Assembly: GCA_029891385.1 (NCBI GenBank)
Contig: CM057225.1
Location: 78,331,887 to 78,395,886, forward strand
Source: Erythroxylum novogranatense
Lineage: Eukaryota; Streptophyta; Magnoliopsida; Malpighiales; Erythroxylaceae
Reading direction: 5' to 3'
Length of the DNA: 64,000 nucleotides
Each line of letters starts with the position of its first letter. Positions within the stretch are counted from its first letter, which is position 1. The notes beneath the pieces were generated by a model. That model saw only the letters and a program-made list of their open reading frames with translations, was not told where the DNA came from and made no database searches. The position numbers and the translations under genes are program-made. This document shows positions 24,230 through 36,145 of this stretch, piece after piece.

Positions 24230-27200
24230 TGTTGGGTCCCGAAAAAGAAATTTTATTTGAATTAATTATTTATTGATTTATGGATTTATTCGTTAATTAT
24301 TTTTATGTTGGGCTTGGAAATTAGAAGTTGGGACTTTAAATGAAGGCTTGGACCTAATATTGGAAAGTATGGGCTTTAGGAATGAATGAATAAGAAGAAG
24401 GAGAATTAGAAATTAATGGATGATGTGTAGTGGGCTTGTAGAAGGAGGAGAGCCCAATAGAGTTGCTTGTGAGTTATAAGAAGGAGAGCTCTAAAACTAT
24501 GTAGTTTTGGGAGGAGGGCTTTAAGTTGAGATATATAAAAGAGTTAAAGAGTTAAGTTATTAGAGAAGAGAAGTAGCAAAGTGTCGTAAGTCACTTGAAG
24601 GAAGAAAGTTAAAACGTGAGCTAGCAAGGAGAGGAGAGCTTGACCAAGAGAGCAAGGGAGAGCCGTAGGAGGCTTGGAGGAAAGAAGAAAGAAGAAGAAA
24701 GAAGGAGAAAAAGAGAAGAAATCTTCTTGTGAGAGATAAGTTCTACCTTTGCTTAAGCTAGGTTTAAGAATGGTGTAAGATGGAAGTTAGGGTTTGTGTA
24801 GAGATTGAAGAAAGATAGAGAGAAAGGTGAGATCTATGGAGTTTGGTGACTTTTAAGCTAAGGTCTTGGGTATTCTAGCTTAAATGACTTATGGGTAGGT
24901 TAGGTTTAAAGTATACTCTTATTTTGCTTGATTTTTATGAATGCTATGCTTTCTTTTAGAATATAAATAGTGAATGGAGTATGTTTTGATTGAAGGAAAT
25001 CAAGAGAACCCCACTCAAGACAAGGAGGAAGGGCAATCTTGAATTCAGATACCGACGATAGGTGGGTAACATTTTTATAGTTGTTGTGTAATGGCAAATG
25101 CCCTATGTGTGCTATCTTTGTTAAAATGTGTGTATATTGAAAGTGTATTTCCATTGCTTTGAATGAAAAGTATGAAACTGTGATGATTTGAAAGAAAGAA
25201 AGAAACATAAAATGCTAGTCTTGTGCTTGAATATGTGAGCATAAGTTGGTTGTGATTGGGCAAGAGAGAACCTATTTCGATAGTCACGTGCACGTTGACC
25301 CCCCTAGCCTTCTCCCGGCTGCCTGCTTAAGGCTTACGAGATCTGAAAATGGACTCGTCGTGTTTACTGTAAACTTCGGTTTCTGTCGTGTTTATGGAAC
25401 TCTCGAATCAATTGTGTACATTTCACCGTTTAATTATGTTTATGATGCATAACATGTGTATTTAATTGCAAGAGGATTCCATGTTATGCCTTATGTGATG
25501 AGTTGAGTTAATTGTGATTTATGTGACAAAGTTGAGTACTTCAGCATACTATGTAAATTGCTAATGCTTTGGATTGATAATTGTGTGTTGTGTGGCTCAT
25601 TACCCGATGGCTATAAACATGTTAGCCACTGAATCGTGTTAGCTCACCCCATTCTCCCTCCTCAGGTACAAATTCAAGTTGAGAGTTGAACCTTGCAAAA
25701 AGCTTCGGGCATCGCTCCAAGAAATTTAGCTACTTTTGTATTAAGTTAGTAACTAGCTTTTGGAATAGCTTTGTAAGCATATTGATCATTGAGCATCTCA
25801 TCTTTTGTATTTTGTACTTGATCTTGATGAATATGCCAATATGTAACCAAAGCTATACATGAATCCTTGTTATGATTTGAAAAGAGTATGAGAGCTCCAA
25901 TACTCTCTTGTCATGTGTTGATGTTGATATGTGTACTGTGTATAGCCTTGAAATAGTGTGTATGAGTATTATTAATTGTTGAGTTACTAATGAGTTTGCC
26001 TTGAGAGAGCTCGCTGGAAATGTGCCAAGGATTTGTGAGTTGTGGAAGTTTCTGCAAATTCTGGGTAGGTTGTGTTTTCTGCAATTTCTGTGTTGTTATA
26101 AGTCAATTGGGATTTTTGAGACTCCGTGTGAGTGATAGGTGAGCTGTAGAGCTCTCCCAGGAGGTTTTATGAGTTATTTATGATGTGTTAAATTGGTAGG
26201 TGTGGTTGTTAGAATTAAATGCATGTGCTGTCAAATTGACAGATCTTAGGCTGAAGCTTCGAGTCTACTTTTGACCCTTACAGAGTTGGAATATAAGTCA
26301 GTGATCTTCACGAAAGTTGTAGATAATTCTTTTACCTTTCCATAGACACTAAGTTTGTTAAATTTGGAGTTCTGGGTCAAAAGTTATGTTGGTCGCAAGT
26401 TCTGGTACTGTTGGTGGAGAGCTAGTCGATCTGTCTTAGTGAGAACTTTTGATTTCTTTAGAGTCTGAGTTTGCTGGTGAGTTCTTCTTGAAAATTGTAG
26501 ATTTTTCTTCTAGCTTTTCAACGCTTCTGACCATGTCTGATTTGGAGCTCGGAGTCAAAAGTTATGAGGGTTAGAAGTCAGATAGGTCGGACTGTAGGGC
26601 AGGTCGCCCAGGCGCTCGCGGGCGAGCGAGCGAGCGCCAAGAGCTCTTGCGAGCGATTGGGGTCGGTTTCTGGCCGACCGACCCCTCTTCCTTCTTTTGG
26701 CCATAACTTTTTGTGTAGACCTCCGATCGACTCCATTTTTGAAGTGATGGATTCCTAAGAGATTTTCTATCTTTTTACACTTGATTTTTCAGTTTTTTTT
26801 TTAAATTGAAAAAGTTGGTTTAAAACCAAGTGTGGAGGTCGGCTGATCAAGTCTAAACATACTTTACTAATTTTAAAATATCTGGATTTAGAGAGCTTGA
26901 ATCGAAGCTATTCTTATTTTAAATTAAACTAGAGACATAAACCTACAAGTTTTATGAAGGTGCCGACTGACAATTAAGCCTTTAAGATTTTCAAATTCGA
27001 CCAAGCTCGGAGTGCTCGCTTTGACTTTTTTCTTTGAAATAGTATTTTAACCATAACTTCTTCATTTCTAATCCGAATTGAGCGTTTTCAGTGGCGTTGG
27101 AATCGTGAAAGCATAAGGAACATATTTTATTAAAAATCCTATCCAACTTTTCTATTGCAAGTTTCCCCTATTGTGGTGAGTTATGGGTCTTCTATGCTTA

Positions 27201-27249
27201 TGTGTGCTTGTGTGGTCCGAATGTTGGGCCTCGGCGACGGGGTCCAACA
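24230..27249 (+). repeat. 3' LTR of the Tekay-type element
   Basis: 3020 bp, nearly identical to the 5' LTR. Differences noted by eye are mostly transitions, plus small indels, and they cluster in the last third. One example is the GC-rich inverted repeat (GGCGCTCGC 26611-26619, GCGAGCGCC 26630-26638), whose loop differs between the two LTRs. Confidence 0.95.
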
Positions 27250-27254
27250 CCCTT

Positions 27255-27644
27255 AATGTGGAATAATTGGTGTTGTTGTCAATCTTTATGCTCTTCTTTA
27301 GAAATCATCAATCTCCTAATAATTCCAACAAAGCCATCTTCTCCTCCTTTGGGGTATTCATAATCTTCTCCATCCAGTTTATAATAGTCTCCTTTTAGGA
27401 TGGTTTCATCATCATTGTTGAAATCATTAATTCTTATAAAAGGTGTTGAAATTTAAGGTTATATAGGGGTAACTTCCCTTTTAGTTATTTCCCCAATTCT
27501 ACAGTTATTGTCACCTTGCATTAATGTCTGCAATTATCCCTGATTGTAGCCAACTATTGTCCAATATCTTGAACCTCATCATTATGATTGTTTGTCATTG
27601 TCAAAAAGAATAGGCTTTATGAGATTCAAAGCTCTAATACAGCT
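27255..27644 (-). pseudogene. Gag/leader remnant and primer site of the old gypsy element
   Basis: The segment between the Tekay insertion and the right LTR of the old element. No clear gag protein can be read. The complement of 27630-27641 (TGTATTAGAGCT) is a degenerate initiator-Met primer site lying directly inside the LTR at 27645, which fixes the minus orientation of the old element. Confidence 0.6.
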
Positions 27645-30600
27645 TGACATAATGGGAATATAAACAAACACAATTCTATTTCAAAAATTGTAAGATAAAA
27701 ATTCTCGAAGAAAAAATAAATTTTACTAATAGAGAGTTCTGATCGAGTTATTGAGTCCTACAATTTATATCCCCCAATTACCACAAGTGCACGAGTCGTG
27801 ATTTGTAGTATTTCAAGGGTCAATCCCATGAGGAGGGTAAACTAATCTAATCCTAGGTTATCTATGGTTTAGAAATTAATAAAAATGAAATAAAAAATGC
27901 AACAAGAATATAAACACAAGAATTTGATTGTAGGAATTCAACTTAAAAAATTAACACAAAACAAGAATTAAAATTGATCAACACAAAAGGTCACCATGAA
28001 ATTTAATCAAGAGAAATTATCAAGTTATGAGAGAGGGGATTCTACCTATTATTAATGCTAACCTAGCCAATTATATATTATTAGGGTGTTAGTTTTGGGC
28101 TATCGTAGGGGGAATTACTCTCTCTCGAGTTATAATCTCGTACCCTAAATCATTAACCTAATTAAATTATAAAATTTGCAATCTCTCAATTAATAAAAGA
28201 CCCATAATTAAAATTAAATCGAAAGCTTTCTATTAAACTACTGGGTCTCACATGGGATTTCTCTCCACAAAAAAACTGATATAAATAACTACATAGTCTA
28301 TTGGATCGCCTAACTCTTATTAATCCAATCCAATCATTTTTATCTAGCTCATCCTCTCAGTTTCTTACCGAAAAATGCAAAAATCGAAGTTAATCACAAC
28401 ACCCAATAATACAAAATTGAATATATTAACATTAAATTAAAGTAAAATCCTAAAAGAAGAGTTAGAACATTGTAAAGAATCCAAAACCCATAATCATGCA
28501 ATCCATTTCGATCTTATACATTAAATGAACAAAATCAAAATGGAAAGGGAATAGTACTTGGATCGAACAATCTAAGAAGGCAGCAACATTAGGAGACCAC
28601 CTAATTCGAGAAGCAGCAACATCAAGAACCACTTCTTTCTTCCTCTTCTTCTTGTCTCTCTCTCTTCTTTTCTCTCTCTCTTAAACTTTTCAAAAGTGGC
28701 AGAATGTAGAAGCTCTCTTTTAGGGTTGCATTATGTTTCTTTTATACTCTTTTCCGATTAGGGCAACCCTAGGGCTTTTTTGGGGTTCGAAAGGTCTGAA
28801 AAGTCCTCAAAAACTTAAAACCAAAAATAGCCCCACGTCTGTCTACATATAGGCCACGAAAGTGGCTAGGATTTTGGCCTTCTGTCACAATCATGGCAGA
28901 TTATGCCACGATCGTGGCTCCTTACACCTCCTTCTGTCATTATCATGACTTTCTAGCCATGATCGTAGCCTTGGGTTAGCTCTCGGGTCTTCTCTGAATC
29001 TTCTCCATTTTCCACTATTTGCCCTAAAACATTAGCAAACTCATAAAGGCTCCTCAAATATATAAAATCGAAGCTCAAAAGTATGCTCTAACCCACAAAA
29101 TGCTTAAAACACAATATCTACTAACAAATACAATTCTAATATAGCGCCTCCTTACCGCAGGGTACACACCAGGATGCCCGAAGGTCATTCCGGTACATAT
29201 CCTATGTTAAGGGTGAGCTACATTCGAACAATATATTCATTTCATATGGCATCATATCATTATTCACTTATAAGGAATCATAAGAAAATCACAATATATT
29301 TTTTTTTAAACCACTCTTTCCTCATTTCCTTTCACAAAGTCGATGATTACATTGTGTCATTCACGTTTTCCTTATGTACATCATCAAAGACCTAATACAA
29401 AAGTCCTACATGAAAGAGGAAATGTATCAAATCTATCTAAGTCATCCAAGAGTCCCAACTGACTGACTTTTGAGCCATGACCTCACTCACCAAAACACAA
29501 TCTACACGACAGTGGAGTCCCTCAGTAAAATGAATCGCCCCTCGGTCCTGAAAAGACAACGTTGCAATTTTGATGAATTTTGAGAACTCAATGAGTGAAC
29601 CAGCATTGATGAGCTCACCGGATCAAACACACATATCATATATTTCACAAATATTCATTCAATGGATTCAATCTTATAATGTTATATGCATGAGACTTAC
29701 ATTCATTCTTATTGTTGTGACCGAGTGCCCATCACATACTTATACACAATTACTGGTCCATAGGGCTCGGTCGAAATAGAATCACAGAGCATAACTCTGT
29801 ATACAAAACATATATCACAGAGCAAAGCTCTACGTGGAAGCGCTTCATTGGCCACTCAAGTCACAACACCTTTATCTGAGAATGCATTTTATGAAATGCA
29901 CCACGTATGGATTATGTCATATCAGATAATCATATGCGATATTTAATCAGAAACTCATTATCATCGGACCTAAGTCTGGCATTCAACTCTCGTTGAGAAT
30001 TCACACATCATACGGGATTTTAAATCAAAACAAAGCACTTCCAATACCCGCATTCACATAACAAACTCCTCGGACTTTAAGTTCAGAATTCAAATCAAAT
30101 CACAAACAATTTATAATTGGAAGCTAACATCTCAAATAATTCAAAGCAAATCAATCCTAGGAAATCATCTAGGTTGACTCACAGGTTGCTCCCGAAGCTA
30201 ATGCCTGAAAGATCTGACAATGTCTGGAAGTTGACGTTTCAGTCGCTCCTCTATAACAAATAACATACACGATATCACAATTTGCACCATTAAGAGTATT
30301 CAATAATGCACATGTATGAAATGAATTATGTATAATGCATGTTCATAATAATCTCGGGTATCACTCCATAAATTCTTCAAAACACTATCCCCATACCAAA
30401 ACTCATCTAAGTATAACTAAGACTTAGGTTTGTGCCTTACTAGAACCATTGAAATCTCAATTCATTACTCATTGGCTTACTTTCAAACTCTCCAAAACAC
30501 CCTTTCGGGTCTACTGTTCACATACAATCAGAAGTTGAAACTGAGATAATTTGGTCATACTCTCTTCTAGAAAAGTGTTCCTCTATGTCTCATCTTTCCA

Positions 30601-31204
30601 TTGACACAAAAATTACTCAATTTGGACTAGTAATATGGAAGATATATCTCAAACATTTTCAAACTGTTCTTAATCAAAAACAGTTTACTATATACAACTT
30701 CCATCTAGAAATTGAATACCTTAGAAACTGAATCAAGATTAAGATTCTTCATAATATTTGTATCGCTATTTCTCTAGTTTATTCCAAATTAAAAATCACT
30801 CTAATTGGAATCATACAGATCAAAATATCATAAAAATACTAAAGTATGTTCAGTAGAATAACACCAGTTCATACTCTTTAGGAGTACCCTCACTGTACCC
30901 GTTCTACTTTTTCACTTAATCTTTCCAAATTAATTTTAGAGGGCTATGATTCTTAGTGGATATGTAGATCAATGTCTCACGAATCTAATGGTTCAAGAAT
31001 CAAATCATTTGGATGTCTAGAGAAGAAGTTATGGCCAAAAGAATCCAACATGTTCATGTCCTTATGCATATTTTACATGCCTCGGTGCAATTGCCATAAA
31101 TCTCACTAAAGGTGTCAGAATGACTTCGTTTTAGACTATTGGAAAGAGAACTTTGAGATCTACAACTCTTATGTAGACCTTGAAGGTTAATTCTATCGTC
31201 TGAC

Positions 31205-31455
31205 TTCTGTATTGTCTCACTTTTGCATCATCTCACTTTCCTTTGGTCTTAGTTGTATCGTCTCATTTCCATCGTCTCATTTCTATCGTCTCATTTTCTT
31301 CCGTCTCATTTTCTTCCGTCTCATTTTCTTCCATCTCATTTTCTTCCGTCTCATTTCTTTCGTCTTATTTCTTCCGTCTCATTTTGTTCCGTCTCATTTC
31401 TTCCGTTTCATTTTCTTCCGTCTCATTTTTAGCATCTCATTTTCTTCCATCTCTT
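31205..31455. repeat. Minisatellite with a TTTTCTTCCGTCTCA-like unit
   Basis: About sixteen degenerate 15-bp copies within solo LTR E, giving S/F-rich chance frames in two phases. It probably shares origin with the 15-bp array at 7925-8100 in solo LTR B. Confidence 0.85.
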
Positions 31456-32447
31456 TTCTTCCCCAAAATGTCTCCACTTATAAGGATCATAACTTTTGAC
31501 TTCGATGTCTAAAATTTTCATACTATATAACGTTGGAAAGATAAAAGAAAGATCTACAACTTTTCAGAAGGCATCTTGGCTAAAATCTCTTTATATCAAT
31601 CCCAAATTTGCCCCTAAATTCCCATGATGAATTTTCCACACACACACCAACGCACTAGACCAAATTTATAACTTCATGAAATTTTGAGACTTTAAGAGAC
31701 AGAACTAAAATTCGATGTCTTCATACAAAATGTAGCCATATGTCTCTAGTTTAATTCAAATTAAGAATCATCTTGTTTAGACAATTAGAGAAAATGTTAT
31801 GGCTAAAAGACTAAAGTGTATTCAGTGAACATTTTTCGGATTTTCAAACTTTCAATATTTTACATCACCAAAACACCAAAAAAATTTCAAAAACTAATTT
31901 AACACTATAACTGAATTTATTTCTTCCCAACCATCCAGTATTTATGAATGAACACATAAATGCCATTTTTTATGTAGATGATAGTAACTTATCAAATTTA
32001 TTTCACAAATCTCCAACTCTAAGGGATTTCTTCACCACTTACCTGCTGAAAACTCCAAAATCTTCAAACCCTAACTCCATACGTTTCACGTACTTCACTG
32101 AGTACAATGACCAACTTCTAGTTTTTCTCAGGGTAGAGGACACAATTGGCAAAGTAGGTTTGGTAAAGGAAAAGAAAAACGCAGAAGTCTCTTAGAAAGT
32201 AATTGATGGAAAACTCTGTGTTTTAAAAGGAAGTTTGAAAAAGATGATAATAAAGAAGGGACTTAAACAAGACTTAACATGTCAACTCTCAAAGAATAGT
32301 AACCTACTTCTAGCAAGAGTACAAAAATCTAAATGACACTTGTCACTTACTCAATACCCAAGTTCTAACTTAGTTTCTTTTGAAACTAACTTCCTTGACT
32401 GTCATCTTTACAATCCAACTATCTCCAAAGTTTCTTTTAATTTCTTG

Positions 32448-32469
32448 TATATATATATATATATATATA
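32448..32469. repeat. (TA)n microsatellite
   Basis: Uninterrupted TA run inside solo LTR E. Confidence 0.9.
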
Positions 32470-33196
32470 ACTTCTAAATTCACCAACATATACAAATACG
32501 ATATTTCCAGCAATCACTAATATTTCCAATGTAGAAACATCCATAACTCTAAAAACTCATATATCAATCCAATTATACCCGGAATTATTCGTGAATGCAT
32601 GTATAATTATTTTCATGTGCAAATACATTCACTATTCATGTATAAGTGCACGGCATTTTTATGCATGAACATGAAAATGCATCTCTAACTCTCATTAATC
32701 ACTCACATTTACTATTCTAACCCTCCCACAAGTAATGAGATGTTACATCTAACCTAAACGCACACTAAACAATCAAATTAACAAGTGAATACAAACTAAA
32801 CTACCCACAAAAACACGATGCAATCTACAACTATCAAGTTTTAGATAAGCTAGGAAATTGTAACTCAACTTAAGAAGAGTTACAAATAAAATAAGGAAAG
32901 AAACAAAAAGATTGAGTAAGGTTTGAAATAAGAACCAAATAAGATTTAAAAAAATAAATTATTCAAAATCCTTGCAAATAAGGATGTTGGATAAGGTATG
33001 ATAATTTGTTATTGAATATTCCATTATGTCAACTGAGAAGGAAATCTAGAGTAGGATGTTAGATAACGCATGATCACATGTTATTCAATATACCATTATG
33101 CCCACTTAGAAAGAAATCTAGAGAAGGATATTAGATAATAAGAGACCTCATGATGGTGAATATCCTATTATATCCAAGAATTCAAATGCCTCATCA

Positions 33197-35280
33197 TAAC
33201 ATATTATAATAAAAGTTAGTGAAACAGACAAAGGCTAACAAAATTCCTTATGCTTATTAATTATAAGATTTTGATGCTATGAGTTATAAGTAACTCATTT
33301 GATTAGCAAAAGTAATTCATTGAAACTAAGAAAAGTAATGCCTAAATTGGTAGTAAAAAATGACAAAAAATGAATAGCATGAATGAAATAGCAAGATCTT
33401 TTTACAACTTTATGATCATCTCTCATAATCATTTCATCAAACACAATGATTGTATCTCCATATACCCAAACTTATTATGCTTATACACCAAAGATGAACA
33501 AAAATAGGATTTCTGTAAAAAATTCCATATTTTACGACTTCCCCAAATTCACTCATAAAAGCTTGGACAAAGTAGCCATAACTATGAGGTACCTAAACTG
33601 ACTGGGCAAGATGTTAGAAAACCATATGGGAACATAATTTTTTTCTGTTATCATTAAGCTAGGTACCTTAAGAAAAATTAAAGCATGAAATTCCTAACAC
33701 CATATATTTGTGGTTGCACTTAACCATACATTAAAGCCTACCTAATATGAGAACTTGCATAAATAACCTTATGACTTATTTAAAGATTCAAACCTTTGTG
33801 ATCATATGATAAAACACTATATCCTATGAGAGTATAAATGGTTTTATATGATGAAATAAACTCTACTAATGTAACTATTCCTTATAAATAATTCAATGAT
33901 GAAGTAAAGCAAAGAACTTGAGTGCACTCACTTATCAAACTCTCTTGGATTTTTTACTAAAAACTAATTAACAAACAAAAATCATGTCTTAAAAAAACAC
34001 AGTTTACCTAGTTTGCGCTGCTTTAAATGGCCAAATAAATCTTTAAGAGAAAATTTTATTTGAAATAGTGTAATAAATTTAGACTTACCAAAAAAATTTT
34101 TGGTTTTAAATTTGTATTGATTCCACAAGAATATACATATGTGTGTGTGTGTGTGTGCGTGTGTGTATAAACACCAAAAATGATTGAATTGAAATATAAT
34201 TGAAATGTTGAAGAAAAATAATTAAAACAGAGATGCATATATTTCAAAATTAAAAATGAGCAAGGGAGTTAAAAGAAGTATGCTCAAAGAATGGATCTAA
34301 AAGAAATATGATTAAAGAAGAAATTTAAAATAAGTATGCAAATTCAAAATCTCATATTTGGAAACCATTATGCATAATTTATAAAATCGACTCATTTATT
34401 AATGAACTTATTTTTATATCAATAAATTATTAAAATGAATTGAACTAAAAAGTTGACTAGTTCATAATAATTGCAATAGAAGGGATGCAATTTGGCTTTT
34501 AAAACACGTCAGTTTCATAAGAAGCCAACAAAAGAAATGACCATCTAGAAACACACATCTCTTAAAATAGAGAAAACACTACATATATTTTTTGGTTAAA
34601 GGTGTGATTTGCACCTCAATATTTTGCAAAAAGGTTTTAAGTAAGCTCTTACCATTATTTTTGGTTTGCGTTTATTATTAAAATAGTATTTATTGCACCT
34701 TAAATAAGAGGTTTATCAAGATTTTATGTAAAATATTAAAGTTAAAATTACACATTTAATAAATATTTAATTACTAAAAAAGCCTAAACTTTATATAATT
34801 TTGCAATTTTAATTCAAGCTGTAAAAAGTGACAATTAAGTACCTGAATTTTTAATTTTTTTTAAATATATCCCGATGTTAGTGTCTCCGTTAAGGAAGCT
34901 GACATGACAAGTCACGTTAGCTATATTATGATAAATGTATGATATTATGTATCATGCTAAATCCAAATTAAATTTTAATAAAATTAAATTAAAAATAAAA
35001 AAAATCATAATCTACCCTTCTTTCCTCTTCTACCAACCACTCAAAACCCTAAGTTAATTTATCTTTATCTTGTTGAGAGTGATTTTGATAGAAGTTAAAG
35101 TCCCTCCTCTTTTTCCCTAAACATAGTTCAAATTTTCTTTCGTTTGAAAATTTTTCTTTTTTTTTTCTCTTACTACCTTACTTTCTCTTACTAAAAGTTC
35201 ACAAGCCATGGTGACTACCAAATCTCCGCCATATACTTGGCCCATGATCATTGACAAACACTTTTGTAATGTTTCTCTTA
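33197..35280. other. Intergenic sequence without a recognised gene
   Basis: AT-rich, with a (TG)n tract and no frame with recognisable protein similarity. It separates the old gypsy complex from the Harbinger element. A short stretch near 34780-34960 reads like the edge of a dispersed repeat, but no termini were found. Confidence 0.5.
34139..34167. repeat. (TG)n microsatellite
   Basis: TG run with a single GC interruption. Confidence 0.9.
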
Positions 35281-35298
35281 CGCTGTATTTGGTTGTTG
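35281..35298 (+). repeat. Left terminal inverted repeat of the Harbinger element
   Basis: CGCTGTATTTGGTTGTTG directly after TTA. A related motif (GGTGTTTGGTTGCGG) recurs 90 bases further in, as a subterminal repeat. Confidence 0.7.
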
Positions 35299-35499
35299 TC
35301 TCAAGAGTGCAGCATGTAACAAAACAGATGAACGAATGTAAACCGGAGAGCAGAGAGGTGTTTGGTTGCGGTTATGTAATGTAGAAAATTGTCTCTATCT
35401 TGAGGACAGAATGTGTTTGATTGCAGGGGATAGAAAACAAATATAATGCAAAAGACGAATATGCCCCTGGTCCTTAATATGATTAGAAATATTTAATTC

Positions 35500-35980
35500 A
35501 TTGATACTTTTACTATGAATGGTTTGTTAACTTGAACAATAATAACAATTTGGAATTAATCACGAATAACATTAATAATAATTTTATTATTATTTTAATA
35601 ACAACAATAATAATAACCAAACATAAATAAGTGAAAAATGTTTAATAATAATAAATTTGAATAATAATAAATACAAATTATATAATAATTTGAAATAATA
35701 ATAATTAGACATAATAATAATTTTATTACCGTAATATCGCTTTTAAAGAGAAAATGGATGTCTTTGTACTAATACTAATAATACATATACGACTACTACA
35801 GGATACTACTACTACTACTAATAATAATAAAATTGTAAATAACAAAAAAAAAGAAAATGTACGATAACATTAATAATTTAATTAATAATAACAATATTTA
35901 ATACAAAATTATTGTCATTAATAATATTAATAATTAATATTAATATTAATGATATTAAATACAAAATTAGTAACAATAGG
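35500..35980. repeat. ATT/AAT-rich low-complexity tract
   Basis: Trinucleotide-biased (AAT)n and (ACT)n sequence between the left terminal repeat and the stop of the accessory gene; no gene. Confidence 0.7.
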
Positions 35981-36145
35981 TCAACATACATTCATATACA
36001 TCATCTAGCATTAATAGAATTAATTACATAATAGCTTCAACATACATTCATATAAGTAATTACATGATAGGTTCAACATTCATTGAAAAAACATTTAAAC
36101 ATTACTGTTCATAATAACATAATTGGTTCATCATACATAAAGGCC

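Larger units (their letters stand above)
16321..27249 (+). mobile_element. Complete Tekay/Del-type Ty3/gypsy chromovirus, coding regions broken
   Basis: 10.9-kb element with TSD CCCTT at 16316-16320 and 27250-27254. LTRs are 16321-19352 (3032 bp) and 24230-27249 (3020 bp), both starting TGTTGGG and ending GTCCAACA. The primer site TGGTATCAGAGC (19358-19369) fits initiator Met-tRNA. A polypurine tract AGGAGGGGAGAAT precedes the 3' LTR. Domain order is gag, protease, RT, RNase H, integrase, chromodomain; with the giant LTRs this suits the Tekay/Del clade. LTR similarity is high, around 97% by eye, yet gag-pol has at least nine stops or frameshifts. Confidence 0.95.
29140..32747 (-). mobile_element. 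Solo LTR E (minus), 3.6 kb, nested in solo LTR D
   Basis: Perfect TSD TCTAA (29135-29139 and 32748-32752). Ends are TATAGCGCCTCC (expected TG mutated to TA) and GAGATGTTACA. Its layout matches solo LTR B: an AACTCAATGAGTGA block, a GGGCTCGGTC / CACAGAGCATA block, AAATTACTCAATTTGG-type modules, and a short-unit array in the same relative place. No gene; the overlapping 95- and 89-residue frames at 31212-31512 translate the array. Confidence 0.87.
27740..32836 (-). mobile_element. Probable solo LTR D (minus), carrying solo LTR E
   Basis: Ends TGATCGAG...CTATCA with flanking AGTTC (27735-27739) and AGTTT (32837-32841), one transition apart. Without E it is about 1.48 kb. On the minus strand a TATAAAAG box near 28741-28748 is followed by a leader-like stretch with GA-rich sequence, as in an LTR promoter. 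A block near 27775-27830 (CCACAAGTGCACGAGTCG, GGGTCAATCCCATGAGG) is of a kind I associate with plant gypsy LTR/leader sequence. No coding sequence was recognised, and a small non-autonomous element is the alternative. Confidence 0.6.
2730..33196 (-). mobile_element. Old Ty3/gypsy chromovirus-type retrotransposon (CRM/Galadriel-like), split by nested insertions
   Basis: A decayed minus-strand element of 30.5 kb including later insertions. The left LTR (2730-3171) and right LTR (27645-27739 plus 32842-33196) align over most of their length. Read on the minus strand, a primer site like initiator Met-tRNA (27630-27641) comes first. Then come protease/RT remnants (16320-15122), the RT tail, RNase H and integrase (4753-3172), and a polypurine tract AATTGGGGGTGAA just before the left LTR. 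Protein remnants such as DEWKITLRTKD in RT and SPTFNVADL near the C-terminus suit CRM/Galadriel-type chromoviruses; the clade is inferred from recall. No clear TSD remains: TATAT lies on the left, in a TA microsatellite, and TAACA on the right. Insertions A, Tekay and D entered later. Confidence 0.8.
27645..33196 (-). repeat. Right LTR (5' LTR) of the old gypsy element, split by solo LTR D
   Basis: The two pieces 27645-27739 and 32842-33196 together align with the left LTR at 2730-3171. Matching blocks include AAATAAATTTTACTAATAGAGAG before the break and ATTCAAAATCCTTGC and CACTTAGAAAGAAATC after it. The break falls at AGTTC/AGTTT, the TSD of solo LTR D. Confidence 0.75.

Noticed and set aside
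31212..31512. Two overlapping S/F/L-rich frames
   Set aside because: Both translate the 15-bp minisatellite of solo LTR E in different phases.
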